Shown here: one piece after another, positions 1-9,292 of the stretch
How positions within the stretch are numbered: position 1 is the stretch's first letter
How the letters are laid out: every line of letters starts with the position of its first letter
Assembly (NCBI RefSeq): GCF_900142145.1
Contig: NZ_FQZV01000016.1
Span: 16,139 to 80,138, forward strand
DNA from: Geosporobacter subterraneus DSM 17957
Lineage (GTDB): Bacteria > Bacillota > Clostridia > Peptostreptococcales > Thermotaleaceae
Direction of reading: 5' to 3'
DNA length: 64,000 nucleotides
Notes under the pieces: generated by a model
Database searches by the model: none
What the model saw: only the letters and a program-made list of their open reading frames with translations
What the model was told of the DNA's origin: nothing
Position numbers and translations under genes: made by a program

Positions 1-633
1 ATATGGCATAATGAAATGGTCAATACAAAACAAACCATAGCTGTCATACTATTCATCGTGTTTTCATTGAATAGCACTGTGGGACTTTATTTGATTTTGA
101 GGACAGGTGAATTCTTTGCAGATACTTTGAGTGATGTTCCAACTGTTGATCCTACGCAAATGAATAATTTGCTAAGTCAGCATTCGGTCATATATGATGA
201 CGCGGTTGAAGAACTGGAAATCATACAAACATTGGAATTTAGAGATATTGTAGAGATAGACAAAATTCCCTCTCATGTAAAAAATGTATTTATTGCGATT
301 GAGGATGAGCGATTTAAGACCCATATGGGAGTAGATTATAAGAGAATTTTGGGAGCCTTATTAATAAATTTGGAGAAAAGAGCACCTGTACAGGGAGCCA
401 GTACAATTACGCAACAATTGGTGAAAAATCTTTATCTTAGCGTCAACCCAAGTATTGCACTCGTAGCGTCGATAAAGACTAAGAAAAATCAGGATATAAA
501 AATGATATACAAGCAGGCTGAAGATAGGATGTACAATAATAATAACGAAAACTTCCCATGCATAAACTTTAATAATGCTACGAATATGATGAGCGTGCCA
601 TGGCAGCTTTTTAAAGCTATGGTACATTTTTAA
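1..633 (+). pseudogene. Decayed penicillin-binding protein / GT51 transglycosylase N-terminus
   Basis: The reading frame is open to the left edge, so the gene may start outside the window; the first ATG inside is at 16. Residues 8-30 form one membrane segment. Then come two signatures of bifunctional class A penicillin-binding proteins (glycosyltransferase family 51): IAIEDERFKTHMGVDYKRI and QGASTITQQLVKNLYL, which includes the catalytic Glu. Homology ends abruptly near residue 142; the remaining 63 residues are Asn/Lys-rich and match nothing I recognise. Real family members run on for another 500 or more residues with a transpeptidase domain. I read this as a truncated gene fused to unrelated sequence, not a working enzyme. 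It would have polymerised peptidoglycan glycan strands at the membrane. Confidence 0.75.
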
Positions 634-644
634 AATACTGTACC

Positions 645-700
645 AGTGGCAATAGAAATGGACTCTTCCCCTAAAGGAAAAGTCCATTTCTATTGCCACT
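645..700. terminator. Bidirectional hairpin terminator, 20-bp perfect arms
   Basis: Arms 645-664 and 681-700 are exact reverse complements (AGTGGCAATAGAAATGGACT), with a 16-nt loop. The hairpin separates the GT51 remnant from the convergent Lrp gene, whose stop codon touches the right arm. Flanking bases are T-rich in both directions, though neither side has a long U tract. Confidence 0.65.
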
Positions 701-1131
701 TATTTTAACAGAGGTTTAGATTCAATGGGGCTAGATAAAATGACAGAGGTTTGTGTACTTCCGATTTTTTTGATCTCATCAATCAAGGCTTTGAGGTCAC
801 TTGTATTTTTCGTTAGAACTTTTATGATTACACTAAAACCTCCAGTAACGTGGTGACATTCAACGATTCTCTCATTTTTCCCGGCAAAGTCTATGAATGG
901 CTGGTAATTTTCTGGTGAAAGGCCGACATTAATAAATGCCATGATGTTCTTATTTAATTTCTCGGGAGATATAATGGCCTTATATCCCAAAATAACGCCA
1001 TTTTCTTCTAGTTTTCTCACCCGTTCCGCTACTGCAGGAGACGTCATGTTCACTGCCTTGCCCAAATCTTTCATGGAAATTCTTCCGTTTTTCTGCAATA
1101 TTTCGATAATTCTGTAGTCTGTACTGTCCAT
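700..1131 (-). CDS. Lrp/AsnC-family transcriptional regulator
   Basis: This is a 143-residue protein of standard Lrp/AsnC size. Residues 4-60 form the winged helix-turn-helix (RIIEILQKNGRISMKDLGKA followed by MTSPAVAERVRKLEENGVI). Residues about 65-140 form the RAM ligand-binding and oligomerisation domain. Such proteins bind DNA as dimers to octamers and sense amino acids or related small molecules. The ATG start is supported by an AAGGGAGG site a few bases upstream on the minus strand. It is divergent from the carboxyltransferase gene at 1346 with about 210 bp between them, so it may control that gene and itself; this is inference from position. The ligand cannot be told from sequence. Confidence 0.9.
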   Translation of the reverse strand: MDSTDYRIIEILQKNGRISMKDLGKAVNMTSPAVAERVRKLEENGVILGYKAIISPEKLNKNIMAFINVGLSPENYQPFIDFAGKNERIVECHHVTGGFSVIIKVLTKNTSDLKALIDEIKKIGSTQTSVILSSPIESKPLLK

Positions 1132-1251
1132 CTATGGCCTCCCTTAAAAAATAAAGAAAATTTCCCTATTTTCATTTTTTTAGAAGTTATTTTTATTGTA
1201 ACAATTAATCTATCAGATGTACATAAATTTCTATTCTTTATACAATTATAA

Positions 1252-1266
1252 TTGAAAACGTTATCG
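1252..1266 (+). promoter_or_regulatory. Candidate cre (CcpA) site upstream of the carboxyltransferase gene
   Basis: TTGAAAACGTTATCG matches the catabolite-responsive consensus WTGNAANCGNWNNCW at every fixed position except the last. It lies 80 bp before the start of the OadA-like gene, in the divergent region shared with the Lrp gene. Its role in carbon catabolite control is inference. Confidence 0.4.
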
Positions 1267-1345
1267 TAAAATATTTGTTTTTAGATAAGGATTCCATTAT
1301 TAAGCGTACAATGAGGTTATCATGATAATAGAGAGGGAGGATTTG

Positions 1346-2743
1346 ATGAATAAAGTAAAGATAACGGAGACGGTTTTAAGAGATGCCCATCAGTCTTTAA
1401 TCGCAACTAGAATGAAAACTGAAGAGATGAGTCCAATTTTAGAAACTCTGGATCAGGTTGGATATCATTCACTGGAGGTATGGGGTGGAGCAACCTTTGA
1501 TGCATGCCTTCGATTTTTAAATGAAGATCCGTGGGAGAGGTTGAGGCTGATAAGAAAATCAGTAAAAAACACTAAACTGCAAATGCTCCTGAGGGGTCAA
1601 AATCTTCTAGGTTACAAGCATTATGCCGATGATATCGTAACAGAATTTGTAAAGAAATCCATAGCAAATGGGATCGATATTATAAGAATTTTCGATGCTT
1701 TAAATGATGTAAGAAATCTTGAAACTGCATTAAATACAACAAAAAAAGAGGGCGGACATGCCCAAACAGCTATATCCTATACGATTAGTCCGGTGCACAA
1801 CACGGAGTATTATATAAAAGTAGCGAAACAAATGGAAGATATGGGTGCAGATTCAATATGTATAAAAGATATGTCCGGTATTCTAACACCTTATAATGCT
1901 TTTGAATTAGTGACTAAATTAAAAGAGACTGTTAAAATTCCTCTTCAGCTGCATACCCATTATACAAGCGGAGTAGCTTCCATGACCTACCTAAAGGCCA
2001 TTGAGGCAGGTGTTGACGTCGTAGATTGTGCTATATCGCCGATGGCTTTAGGCACCTCCCAGCCGCCTACTGAGCCATTGGTGGCTACCCTTCAAGGAAC
2101 TGGGTATGATACAGGCTTAAAGCTTGAGGTATTGAATCAGGTAGCAGAGCACTTTAGACCTATTCGAGACCGATATATGGAAAAGGGTATGCTGGACCCT
2201 AAAGTATTGGGTGTAGATGTAAATGCTCTCATTTATCAAGTTCCTGGAGGAATGTTGTCCAATCTAGTATCTCAGTTAAAGATGCAAAATGCTCTACATC
2301 AGTATGATGAGGTGTTGAAGGAAGTACCAAGAGTAAGAGAGGACTTAGGTTATCCGCCGCTTGTGACACCACTTAGCCAAATGGTCGGAACTCAGGCAGT
2401 GTTTAATGTAGTTCTTGGCGAACGATACAAGATGGTGCCAAAGGAGATCAAAGCTTACGTAAAAGGAGAATATGGCAAACCTGCGGTAGAAATCTCAGAA
2501 AGTATTAAACATAAAATAATAGGTGCAGAAGAAACCATTCATTGCAGACCGGCAGATCTGATTGAACCGCAGCTTGAGAGTGTACGCAATGAAATGAAGC
2601 AATATCTTGAGCAGGAAGAAGATGTATTATCCTATGCGCTGTTCCCAGCAGTTGCCATAGAATTCTTTAAATACCGCCAGGCTCAAAAATACAAAATAGA
2701 TAGCAATTATGCAGATTTTGAAAATAAAAACTATCCTGTATAA
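1346..2743 (+). CDS. oadA: Carboxyltransferase subunit (oxaloacetate decarboxylase alpha / pyruvate carboxylase B-like), no biotin domain
   Basis: This is a 465-residue protein of the HMGL-like TIM-barrel carboxyltransferase family. It opens with ITETVLRDAHQSLIATRM and has GQNLLGYKHYADD, the metal/lysine region IKDMSGILTPY, and LHTHYTSGVASMTYLKAIEA with the metal His pair, followed by the conserved C-terminal carboxylase domain. It ends near residue 465 with no biotinyl-lysine (MKM) domain, so it must use a separate biotin carrier, as in transcarboxylase 5S or split oxaloacetate decarboxylases. No carrier, biotin carboxylase or sodium-pump subunit lies in the window. I chose ATG 1346 over the upstream in-frame ATG at 1322 because GGGAGG sits 5 nt before it. 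The reaction moves CO2 between biotin and pyruvate/oxaloacetate. Exact partner and direction are unknown. Confidence 0.85.
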   Translation: MNKVKITETVLRDAHQSLIATRMKTEEMSPILETLDQVGYHSLEVWGGATFDACLRFLNEDPWERLRLIRKSVKNTKLQMLLRGQNLLGYKHYADDIVTEFVKKSIANGIDIIRIFDALNDVRNLETALNTTKKEGGHAQTAISYTISPVHNTEYYIKVAKQMEDMGADSICIKDMSGILTPYNAFELVTKLKETVKIPLQLHTHYTSGVASMTYLKAIEAGVDVVDCAISPMALGTSQPPTEPLVATLQGTGYDTGLKLEVLNQVAEHFRPIRDRYMEKGMLDPKVLGVDVNALIYQVPGGMLSNLVSQLKMQNALHQYDEVLKEVPRVREDLGYPPLVTPLSQMVGTQAVFNVVLGERYKMVPKEIKAYVKGEYGKPAVEISESIKHKIIGAEETIHCRPADLIEPQLESVRNEMKQYLEQEEDVLSYALFPAVAIEFFKYRQAQKYKIDSNYADFENKNYPV

Positions 2744-2797
2744 GATTAAGCATGTGATCAGAGATATTCACCTATGAGATTATTATTATGAAAATAA

Positions 2798-2858
2798 ACT
2801 AGAGAATAAGATACATCCTATTCATAAGGGATATATCTTATTCTCTAGTTCTTTTTTT
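2798..2858 (+). terminator. Rho-independent terminator of the carboxyltransferase gene
   Basis: A long stem, ACTAGAGAATAAGATA pairing with TATCTTATTCTCTAGT, is followed by CTTTTTTTG. It lies 55 bp after the stop codon. Confidence 0.85.
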
Positions 2859-3021
2859 GAATAATGTATGAGATTGTCACATGGTTAAAATTTGATGCAA
2901 TTTTTATTTACTTTAATAAAAAATTATGTGATAATAAAATGTTGTAAACTATGCTTTGTACTGTACTATATATACTTATAAGGATATATTCTGTTAAAAA
3001 ATAAAAAGCGAGGAGAAACAA

Positions 3022-4530
3022 ATGAAAATTGGATTCGATCATAAAAAGTATTTAGAAGAGCAATCGAAATATATTCTGGAGAGAGTTGATCACTACGATA
3101 AACTGTACCTTGAATTTGGCGGAAAGCTGTTGTTTGATCTTCATGCAAAAAGAGTTTTGCCTGGCTTTGATGAAAACGCAAAAATAAAACTTCTGCATAA
3201 GCTGAAGGAAAAAGTAGAAGTAATCATATGCGTATATGCAGGAGATATAGAAAGAAATAAGATCAGAGGAGATTTTGGAATCACCTATGATATGGATGCG
3301 CTGCGTCTTATTGATGATTTGAGGGCAAATGAATTGGATGTAAATAGCGTAGTTATTACCAGATATGATGGTCAGCCGGCAACTACGGTTTTTATCAATA
3401 AATTAGAGCGTAGAGGTATCAAGGTATATACCCATAGGGCGACAAAGGGGTATCCTACCGATGTAGATACTATTGTGAGTGATGAAGGCTACGGTAAAAA
3501 TCCATATATAGAAACAACGAAGCCTATTGTTGTGGTAACAGCACCGGGTCCGGGAAGTGGAAAGCTGGCCACATGTCTTAGCCAGTTATATCATGAACAC
3601 AAACAGGGAAGAGTTGCAGGGTATTCTAAGTTTGAAACATTTCCGGTATGGAATGTCCCATTAAAGCACCCGCTAAATATTGCCTATGAAGCTGCAACCG
3701 TAGACCTGAAAGATGTTAATATGATAGACTCCTTTCATTTTGATGCATACAATCAGATTGCCGTGAACTATAACCGTGATATTGAAACATTTCCTGTCTT
3801 AAAAAGAATTATTGAGAAAATAACAGGGGAAGAAGCGATATATAAATCACCTACAGACATGGGGGTTAACCGTGTCGGTTATGGAATCATTGATGATGAG
3901 GCTATAAAAGAGGCATCCAAACAGGAGATTATTCGAAGATATTTCAAAACAGGCTGTGAATATAAAAAAGGATATGTAGATAAAGAAACCTTTGATAGAA
4001 TTAAATTTATCATGGAAGAACTTGTATTAAAGCCAGAGGATCGAAAGGTAGTTATCCCTGCGAGAGAACGTTCTGCAAGGTTTAAGGAAGAAACGAATAA
4101 AAATGAGGCATGTCCTGCGGTAGCAATAGAGCTGGTGGATGGAACAATTTTAACAGGCAAAGGTTCTGCTGTGATGAATGCGTCGGCAGCGGCGATTCTC
4201 AATGCAGTTAAGTATTTCGCAAATATTTCTGACGAAATTCATCTGATTTCTCCTGTAATTTTAGAACCAATCCTTAGTCTAAAAACTAAAACATTGGGGG
4301 ATAGAAATACAGCCCTCGATTGCGAAGAAATACTCATTGCTTTAAGCATATGTGCTGCGACAAATCCAACGGCTCAGGTTGCTATGGAAAAACTGACGTT
4401 ACTTAAAGGTAGTCAGGCACATTCAACTACGATCTTGAGCAGAAGTGATGAACAGATTTTTAGAAAACTCGGGATAGATATAACCTCAGATCCTGAATAT
4501 CCTACCGATAGCCTTTATTATAATAATTAA
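3022..4530 (+). CDS. DUF1846 family protein (UPF0371)
   Basis: A 502-residue protein that I recognise as DUF1846, a family widespread in Firmicutes without a settled biochemical function that I can state. Visible features are the N-terminal [19 protein letters not shown], a mid-protein glycine-rich loop [12 protein letters not shown] near residue 175 that resembles a nucleotide-binding loop, and the conserved [11 protein letters not shown]. Length is normal for the family. AGGAG precedes the ATG at good distance. It stands alone between two terminators, so it is probably its own transcription unit. Confidence 0.85.
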   Translation: MKIGFDHKKYLEEQSKYILERVDHYDKLYLEFGGKLLFDLHAKRVLPGFDENAKIKLLHKLKEKVEVIICVYAGDIERNKIRGDFGITYDMDALRLIDDLRANELDVNSVVITRYDGQPATTVFINKLERRGIKVYTHRATKGYPTDVDTIVSDEGYGKNPYIETTKPIVVVTAPGPGSGKLATCLSQLYHEHKQGRVAGYSKFETFPVWNVPLKHPLNIAYEAATVDLKDVNMIDSFHFDAYNQIAVNYNRDIETFPVLKRIIEKITGEEAIYKSPTDMGVNRVGYGIIDDEAIKEASKQEIIRRYFKTGCEYKKGYVDKETFDRIKFIMEELVLKPEDRKVVIPARERSARFKEETNKNEACPAVAIELVDGTILTGKGSAVMNASAAAILNAVKYFANISDEIHLISPVILEPILSLKTKTLGDRNTALDCEEILIALSICAATNPTAQVAMEKLTLLKGSQAHSTTILSRSDEQIFRKLGIDITSDPEYPTDSLYYNN

Positions 4531-4550
4531 ATAGTTGCTCAATGAAAAAT

Positions 4551-4591
4551 AGGAAAAGGTCCTGCAATAAGTGACTTTTTCCTTTTTTATT
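4551..4591 (+). terminator. Rho-independent terminator after the DUF1846 gene
   Basis: AGGAAAAGGTC pairs with GACTTTTTCCT across an 11-nt loop, followed by TTTTTAT. Confidence 0.75.
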
Positions 4592-4723
4592 AGTAGTCTA
4601 GATATTTCTTTACACGAATGTGTTAAACAAGATATACTTTTTATAAATGAGATTGAGTACTAAGAATTAAATGAACGAAATAGCAAATCATAAATTTTTA
4701 AGTTCAATATAGGGAGGAGATCT

Positions 4724-5416
4724 ATGGACATCAATATAATAAGCTTGGGTACGATGGATTATCAAAGATCTCTGAAAATACAGGAAAAACTGTTGTTAAT
4801 GAGGCAACAGGATAGAATTAACGACACACTTATTCTTGTGGAACATCCTCCGGTATTGACTTTAGGTAGACGAGGCGATTATACCAATATTGTTGCTTCG
4901 AAAGAACTGCTTAAAAAGCAAGGTGTCTGTATCTATGAGGTAAACAGAGGAGGCGATGTAACCTATCATGGCCCAGGTCAGATCGTGGGTTATCTCATTT
5001 TCGATCTAAATAATTATGACCAAGATATTAAAAATTTTGTCGCTAAGATCGAATACGGCATAATCAATCTTTTGAAGAACGAATATAATATTGCGGCATA
5101 CGTAAAAGATAAAAAGTATACAGGGGTTTGGGTGGATGAGAAGAAAATAGCTGCCATCGGAATTGCCGTCAAACGCTGGGTTACTATGCACGGATTTGCT
5201 TTTAATGTAAATACGGTGCTGGAACACTACAGATGGATTAATCCCTGTGGTATAACCGATAAGGGTGTTAACTCCCTGCAAAGTATATTAGGTGAAAACC
5301 TAGAAATGGAAAAAGTAATGACTCAGGTAGCACATTATCTCTGCGAGAGTTTCCATAGTGCAGCTGTATTTAGAGATAGAGAATGGATTGATCAGGTAAT
5401 AGGGGGAATAGAGTGA
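4724..5416 (+). CDS. lipB: Octanoyl-[acyl carrier protein]:protein octanoyltransferase
   Basis: LipB moves octanoate from acyl carrier protein to the lipoyl domain lysine of target proteins, the first step of endogenous lipoate synthesis. The 230-residue length is usual. The signature [12 protein letters not shown] is at residues 75-86, the lysine motif [11 protein letters not shown] near 140-150, and the acyl-thioester cysteine in [12 protein letters not shown] is C175. GGGAGGAG precedes the ATG. It overlaps lipA by one base, so the two are translationally coupled. No glycine cleavage or 2-oxoacid dehydrogenase target is in this window. Confidence 0.95.
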   Translation: MDINIISLGTMDYQRSLKIQEKLLLMRQQDRINDTLILVEHPPVLTLGRRGDYTNIVASKELLKKQGVCIYEVNRGGDVTYHGPGQIVGYLIFDLNNYDQDIKNFVAKIEYGIINLLKNEYNIAAYVKDKKYTGVWVDEKKIAAIGIAVKRWVTMHGFAFNVNTVLEHYRWINPCGITDKGVNSLQSILGENLEMEKVMTQVAHYLCESFHSAAVFRDREWIDQVIGGIE

Positions 5417-6264
5417 TGCACAAAGCCAAACCGGATTGGTTAAAAATAAAAGTCACAGGCGGGGAGAATAGAAAACGGGTAGAGGAGATAGTCAGTAGAT
5501 TATCGCTGCATACAGTATGTGAGGAGGCAAACTGCCCAAACCTTATGGAATGTTTTTGTAAAAAAACAGCTACCTTTATGATATTAGGGAATATATGTAC
5601 ACGTAAATGCACATTTTGCAATGTTTCAAAAGGAACTACACTGCCAATTGATCAAAATGAGCCCTCTCATATAGCAACAGCAGTAAAAGAATTGGGACTA
5701 CGACATGTTGTGATTACCTCTGTTACGAGGGATGATTTAACTGATGGAGGAGCGGGACAATTTGCAAATGTAATCAATGAAATAAGAAACTTTGACAGAA
5801 GGGTTACAATAGAGGTGTTAATTCCAGATTTTCAAGGTTGTTTAGATGCCCTAAAGATTGTAATCGCTGCGAAACCTGATATTATTAATCATAACATTGA
5901 AACTGTGCCTAGGCTTTACCCCTCCATTCGTCCCGCTGCAGTTTATAATAGATCTTTAGAATTGCTAAAAAACGTAAAAGAGATAGATCCATCCATATTA
6001 ACCAAATCCGGTATCATGGTTGGATTAGGTGAATTGCATGAAGAGGTTGTAGCAGTATTTAAAGATTTAAGAATGAATGGCTGTGATATGCTTACCATAG
6101 GTCAATATCTGGCCCCTTCAAAAGATCATCATCCTGTATATGAGTACATACACCCGGAAGTATTTGATCAATATAGGCAGAGGGGAGAAGAAATGGGTTT
6201 TCATCATGTAGCATCGGGCCCTTTTGTTCGCAGCTCATATATGGCAGAAAAAGCAATACTGTAA
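5416..6264 (+). CDS. lipA: Lipoyl synthase (radical SAM)
   Basis: LipA inserts two sulfur atoms into protein-bound octanoate, using two 4Fe-4S clusters and S-adenosylmethionine. The auxiliary-cluster cysteines are C35, C40 and C46 ([12 protein letters not shown]). The radical-SAM cysteines are C61, C65 and C68 (CTRKCTFC). The C-terminal RSSYMA supplies the conserved auxiliary-cluster serine. The length of 282 residues is normal. ATG 5416 overlaps the lipB TGA (TGATG); an in-frame GTG one codon earlier is possible. Gene order lipB-lipA gives a complete de novo lipoylation pathway. Confidence 0.96.
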   Translation: MHKAKPDWLKIKVTGGENRKRVEEIVSRLSLHTVCEEANCPNLMECFCKKTATFMILGNICTRKCTFCNVSKGTTLPIDQNEPSHIATAVKELGLRHVVITSVTRDDLTDGGAGQFANVINEIRNFDRRVTIEVLIPDFQGCLDALKIVIAAKPDIINHNIETVPRLYPSIRPAAVYNRSLELLKNVKEIDPSILTKSGIMVGLGELHEEVVAVFKDLRMNGCDMLTIGQYLAPSKDHHPVYEYIHPEVFDQYRQRGEEMGFHHVASGPFVRSSYMAEKAIL

Positions 6265-6413
6265 ATTAAGAGAAAATTGAAAAGTGCTTAAATCAGAAGG
6301 GGAAAAATATTTATCTGATCTATAGAGTGGACAAGTATTTTTCTTCCATGATGTCTTGTGAATTTACGCAGAAATATATGATCATAATAACTAAAAAAGG
6401 AAAGGTAATATAT

Positions 6414-7748
6414 ATGAAAGATAATTTTAATGCACTTGGAATCAGCAGAGAAATGGTAGATCTTCTTAAGTTAGAGGGTATAACGGAACCAACTTCAATT
6501 CAGACTCAGGCCATTCCAATACTGTTATCGGGTAGGGATATCATAGGACAGGCCCAGACGGGCACGGGAAAAACATTGGCTTTTATTCTTCCCATGATGG
6601 AAAGAATAGATACAGAAAAACAACATATCCAATCACTTATAATTACGCCTACGAGGGAACTGGCGATCCAGATAACAGCAGAGGCAAGGAAGCTCGCGGC
6701 TGTAAAAGGCATAAACATATTGGCAGCCTATGGTGGACAGGATGTAGAACAGCAAATCAGAAAACTCAAGGGTAATATTCATATGGTAATCGGAACGCCG
6801 GGGAGACTGTTAGATCATCTTAGAAGAAAAAGCATAGACCTTTCCCGGCTGCATTTTCTTGTACTGGATGAAGCAGATCAAATGCTGCACATGGGTTTTT
6901 TAAAGGAAGTGGAAGATATTCTGCGGCAGACGCCAAAGAAACGCCAGACCATGTTGTTTTCTGCCACTATGCCTAAGGAAGTTCGGTCGATTGCATTACG
7001 GCATATGGATGAATCGATTCATATTCGCGTCCATAGTGAGCGTATCACCCTGGATGAGATTCATCAGGTCGTTATTGAGACAACCGATAGAGGAAAGCAG
7101 GCTGCCCTTTGCAAAGTCATTGATGAATACAGACCTTTTATGGCGATCATTTTCTGTCGTACAAAGCGTCGTGTAACAGCTCTGAATGAGGCCCTTCAGC
7201 AGCTAGGATACAATTCCGATGAATTGCATGGAGATTTAACCCAAGCAAAACGGGAGAAAGTCATGAGTGCTTTTCGAAAGATGCAGATACAACTGCTTGT
7301 GGCCACTGATGTGGCGGCAAGAGGCCTGGACATAGAGGGAGTAACACATGTATTCAACTATGATGTTCCACAGGATGCAGAGAGTTATATCCATCGTATT
7401 GGCCGGACAGGACGAGCCGGACAAAAAGGTATGGCTGTTACCTTTGCAACATCCAAGGACCGTGAAGCCTTGAATCTGATTGAGAGTGGAATTAACATGC
7501 GAATAAAAAGAAGTAAGGGTGTTAAAAAAAGTGAGCTTAAAGAAAGAAAAGCAAGTAGTGATGAGGATCGATCGAATAAGCAAAAAGCTACAAATAGCCC
7601 GCGGGGAAAGGCTTTTGGACGAAATAAAACATCGGCTAATAGTAAAAGAAATGCAGATACCCTCAGAGGTGCGGATAAAAAGCATACAAGAGGGAAGCGT
7701 CAGGATAATGCAACCAAAAAGCATCATTATCACGGGAGCAGAGCTTAA
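6414..7748 (+). CDS. DEAD-box ATP-dependent RNA helicase
   Basis: A 444-residue RNA helicase of the CshA/DeaD type, which unwinds short RNA duplexes in ribosome assembly or mRNA turnover. Motifs in order: Q motif near residue 28 ([11 protein letters not shown]), Walker A AQTGTGK 47-53, PTREL, DEAD at 152-155, SAT, then the second RecA fold with [10 protein letters not shown]. From about residue 365 the chain is a strongly basic, low-complexity tail rich in Lys, Arg, Ser and His, typical of RNA-tethering extensions. ATG 6414 was chosen because AAAGG precedes it; an upstream in-frame ATG (6327) would add 29 residues that do not resemble the family. Confidence 0.93.
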   Translation: MKDNFNALGISREMVDLLKLEGITEPTSIQTQAIPILLSGRDIIGQAQTGTGKTLAFILPMMERIDTEKQHIQSLIITPTRELAIQITAEARKLAAVKGINILAAYGGQDVEQQIRKLKGNIHMVIGTPGRLLDHLRRKSIDLSRLHFLVLDEADQMLHMGFLKEVEDILRQTPKKRQTMLFSATMPKEVRSIALRHMDESIHIRVHSERITLDEIHQVVIETTDRGKQAALCKVIDEYRPFMAIIFCRTKRRVTALNEALQQLGYNSDELHGDLTQAKREKVMSAFRKMQIQLLVATDVAARGLDIEGVTHVFNYDVPQDAESYIHRIGRTGRAGQKGMAVTFATSKDREALNLIESGINMRIKRSKGVKKSELKERKASSDEDRSNKQKATNSPRGKAFGRNKTSANSKRNADTLRGADKKHTRGKRQDNATKKHHYHGSRA

Positions 7749-7763
7749 CTAAATTACAAAATG

Positions 7764-7797
7764 CTGTATTCCATATCCTAGGGAATACAGTTTTTTG
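7764..7797 (+). terminator. Rho-independent terminator of the helicase gene
   Basis: CTGTATTCC pairs with GGAATACAG, followed by TTTTTTG. Confidence 0.85.
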
Positions 7798-8077
7798 TGC
7801 AGAAAATAAAGATTTCCGTATATTTACATATTTAGTAACCATCTATATATATTAGGATGCTGTAAAGGCAGGTAAGTTTTTACTATGAAAAAGGTTTGAA
7901 TGTAGATCCATATTTTGCATAAAAATAATATTTGTATTATTATAGAATATAGAAATAACAGACCACAATAGCATCTTATGATAGTCTATGGATAATATTT
8001 ATACATAGTATTAAATGGAGTTTAGGTTACTACAAAGGAGCATATTGCAAAACAAAAGCATATAAGGAGGATGAAAG
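7798..8077. other. AT-rich leader region before malic enzyme; no gene seen
   Basis: About 280 bases without a coding frame, repeat or recognisable riboswitch. The only clear element is the AAGGAGG ribosome site at its right end. A promoter must lie here, but several AT-rich candidates are equally good. Confidence 0.4.
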
Positions 8078-9250
8078 ATGGATGTTAAAAAAGAAGCCAT
8101 AAAAAAGCATAGTGAGTGGAGAGGAAAAATAGAGGTGGTTAGTACAGTACCACTTGCAAATCGTCAGGATTTATCCTTGGCTTATACACCAGGTGTAGCA
8201 GAACCATGTCTTGAAATTGAAAAGAATAAAGACCTAGTTTATGAATATACGAGAAAGTGGAATTTAGTAGCTGTTGTGACCGATGGAACAGCTGTGTTAG
8301 GGCTGGGAGATATTGGACCGGAAGCTGGTATGCCTGTGATGGAGGGAAAATGTGTACTATTTAAACACTTTGCTAATGTGGATGCCTTTCCAATTCTAAT
8401 CGGTACTAAGGATACAGATAAAATTGTAGAAACAATAAAATTAATCGCTCCAACCTTTGGAGGAATTAATCTGGAGGATATTGGTGCACCTAGGTGTTTT
8501 GAAATAGAGGAAAGGCTCAAAAACGAGCTGGATATCCCAGTGTTCCACGATGATCAACACGGAACAGCTATTGTGGTAATTGCAGGTGTAATCAATGCAT
8601 TGAGATTAGTGAAAAAAGATGTAAAAGATGTTACGGTTGTTGTCAACGGTGCAGGAGCAGCAGGCACAGCCATTGTTAACATGCTTATTAATTTAGGGGT
8701 TAAAGACATACTGCTTTGCGACCGACAGGGGATTTTATATCCTGGCGCACCGTTTAATGATTCTCATAAAGAAAAAATGGCAAAAATTACGAACAAAAAT
8801 AAAAAACAGGGCTTACTAAAAGACGCCATGAAGGATGCAGATATTTTTATCGGTGTATCAGCAGCCAATACAGTAACAGAAGACATGGTCAGGGAAATGA
8901 ATAGTAATGCAATCGTATTTGCAATGGCTAATCCTGTACCGGAAATCATGCCGGATCTTGCGAAAAAAGGCGGAGCAAGGATTGTAGGAACGGGCAGATC
9001 CGATTTCCCGAACCAAGTAAATAATGTTCTTGCATTCCCTGGTATATTCAGAGGGGCCCTGGATGTTAGAGCAAAAGAAATCAATGAGGAGATGAAGCTT
9101 GCAGCAGCCCATGCAATTGCTGAGCTGATTACTGAAGAAGAGCTGCATGAAGAATATATCATCCCCGATGCTTTTGATCTAAGAGTAGCCGATAGAATTG
9201 CTAAGGCAGTGGCGCAAGCAGCCAAAGATACAGGTGTAAGCCGGATATAA
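8078..9250 (+). CDS. Malic enzyme (oxaloacetate-decarboxylating malate dehydrogenase)
   Basis: This enzyme converts L-malate and NAD(P)+ to pyruvate and CO2. At 390 residues it is the short bacterial type without the phosphotransacetylase-like tail. Visible motifs are the malate/metal region SLAYTPGVAEPCLEI near residue 30, VTDGTAVLGLGDIGPEAGMP, FHDDQHGTAIV with the metal-binding acidic pair, and the dinucleotide fold VVNGAGAAGTAI. Coenzyme choice is not certain. The next gene, a LarA-type protein 42 bp downstream, probably shares its transcript. Confidence 0.95.
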   Translation: MDVKKEAIKKHSEWRGKIEVVSTVPLANRQDLSLAYTPGVAEPCLEIEKNKDLVYEYTRKWNLVAVVTDGTAVLGLGDIGPEAGMPVMEGKCVLFKHFANVDAFPILIGTKDTDKIVETIKLIAPTFGGINLEDIGAPRCFEIEERLKNELDIPVFHDDQHGTAIVVIAGVINALRLVKKDVKDVTVVVNGAGAAGTAIVNMLINLGVKDILLCDRQGILYPGAPFNDSHKEKMAKITNKNKKQGLLKDAMKDADIFIGVSAANTVTEDMVREMNSNAIVFAMANPVPEIMPDLAKKGGARIVGTGRSDFPNQVNNVLAFPGIFRGALDVRAKEINEEMKLAAAHAIAELITEEELHEEYIIPDAFDLRVADRIAKAVAQAAKDTGVSRI

Positions 9251-9292
9251 CGCATAAGAGGCTAAAAACACTTTTAGAAAGAAGGATTGTAA

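Noticed and set aside
8764..9255. 163-codon minus-strand frame inside malic enzyme
   Set aside because: Antisense shadow; the plus-strand gene has all family motifs.
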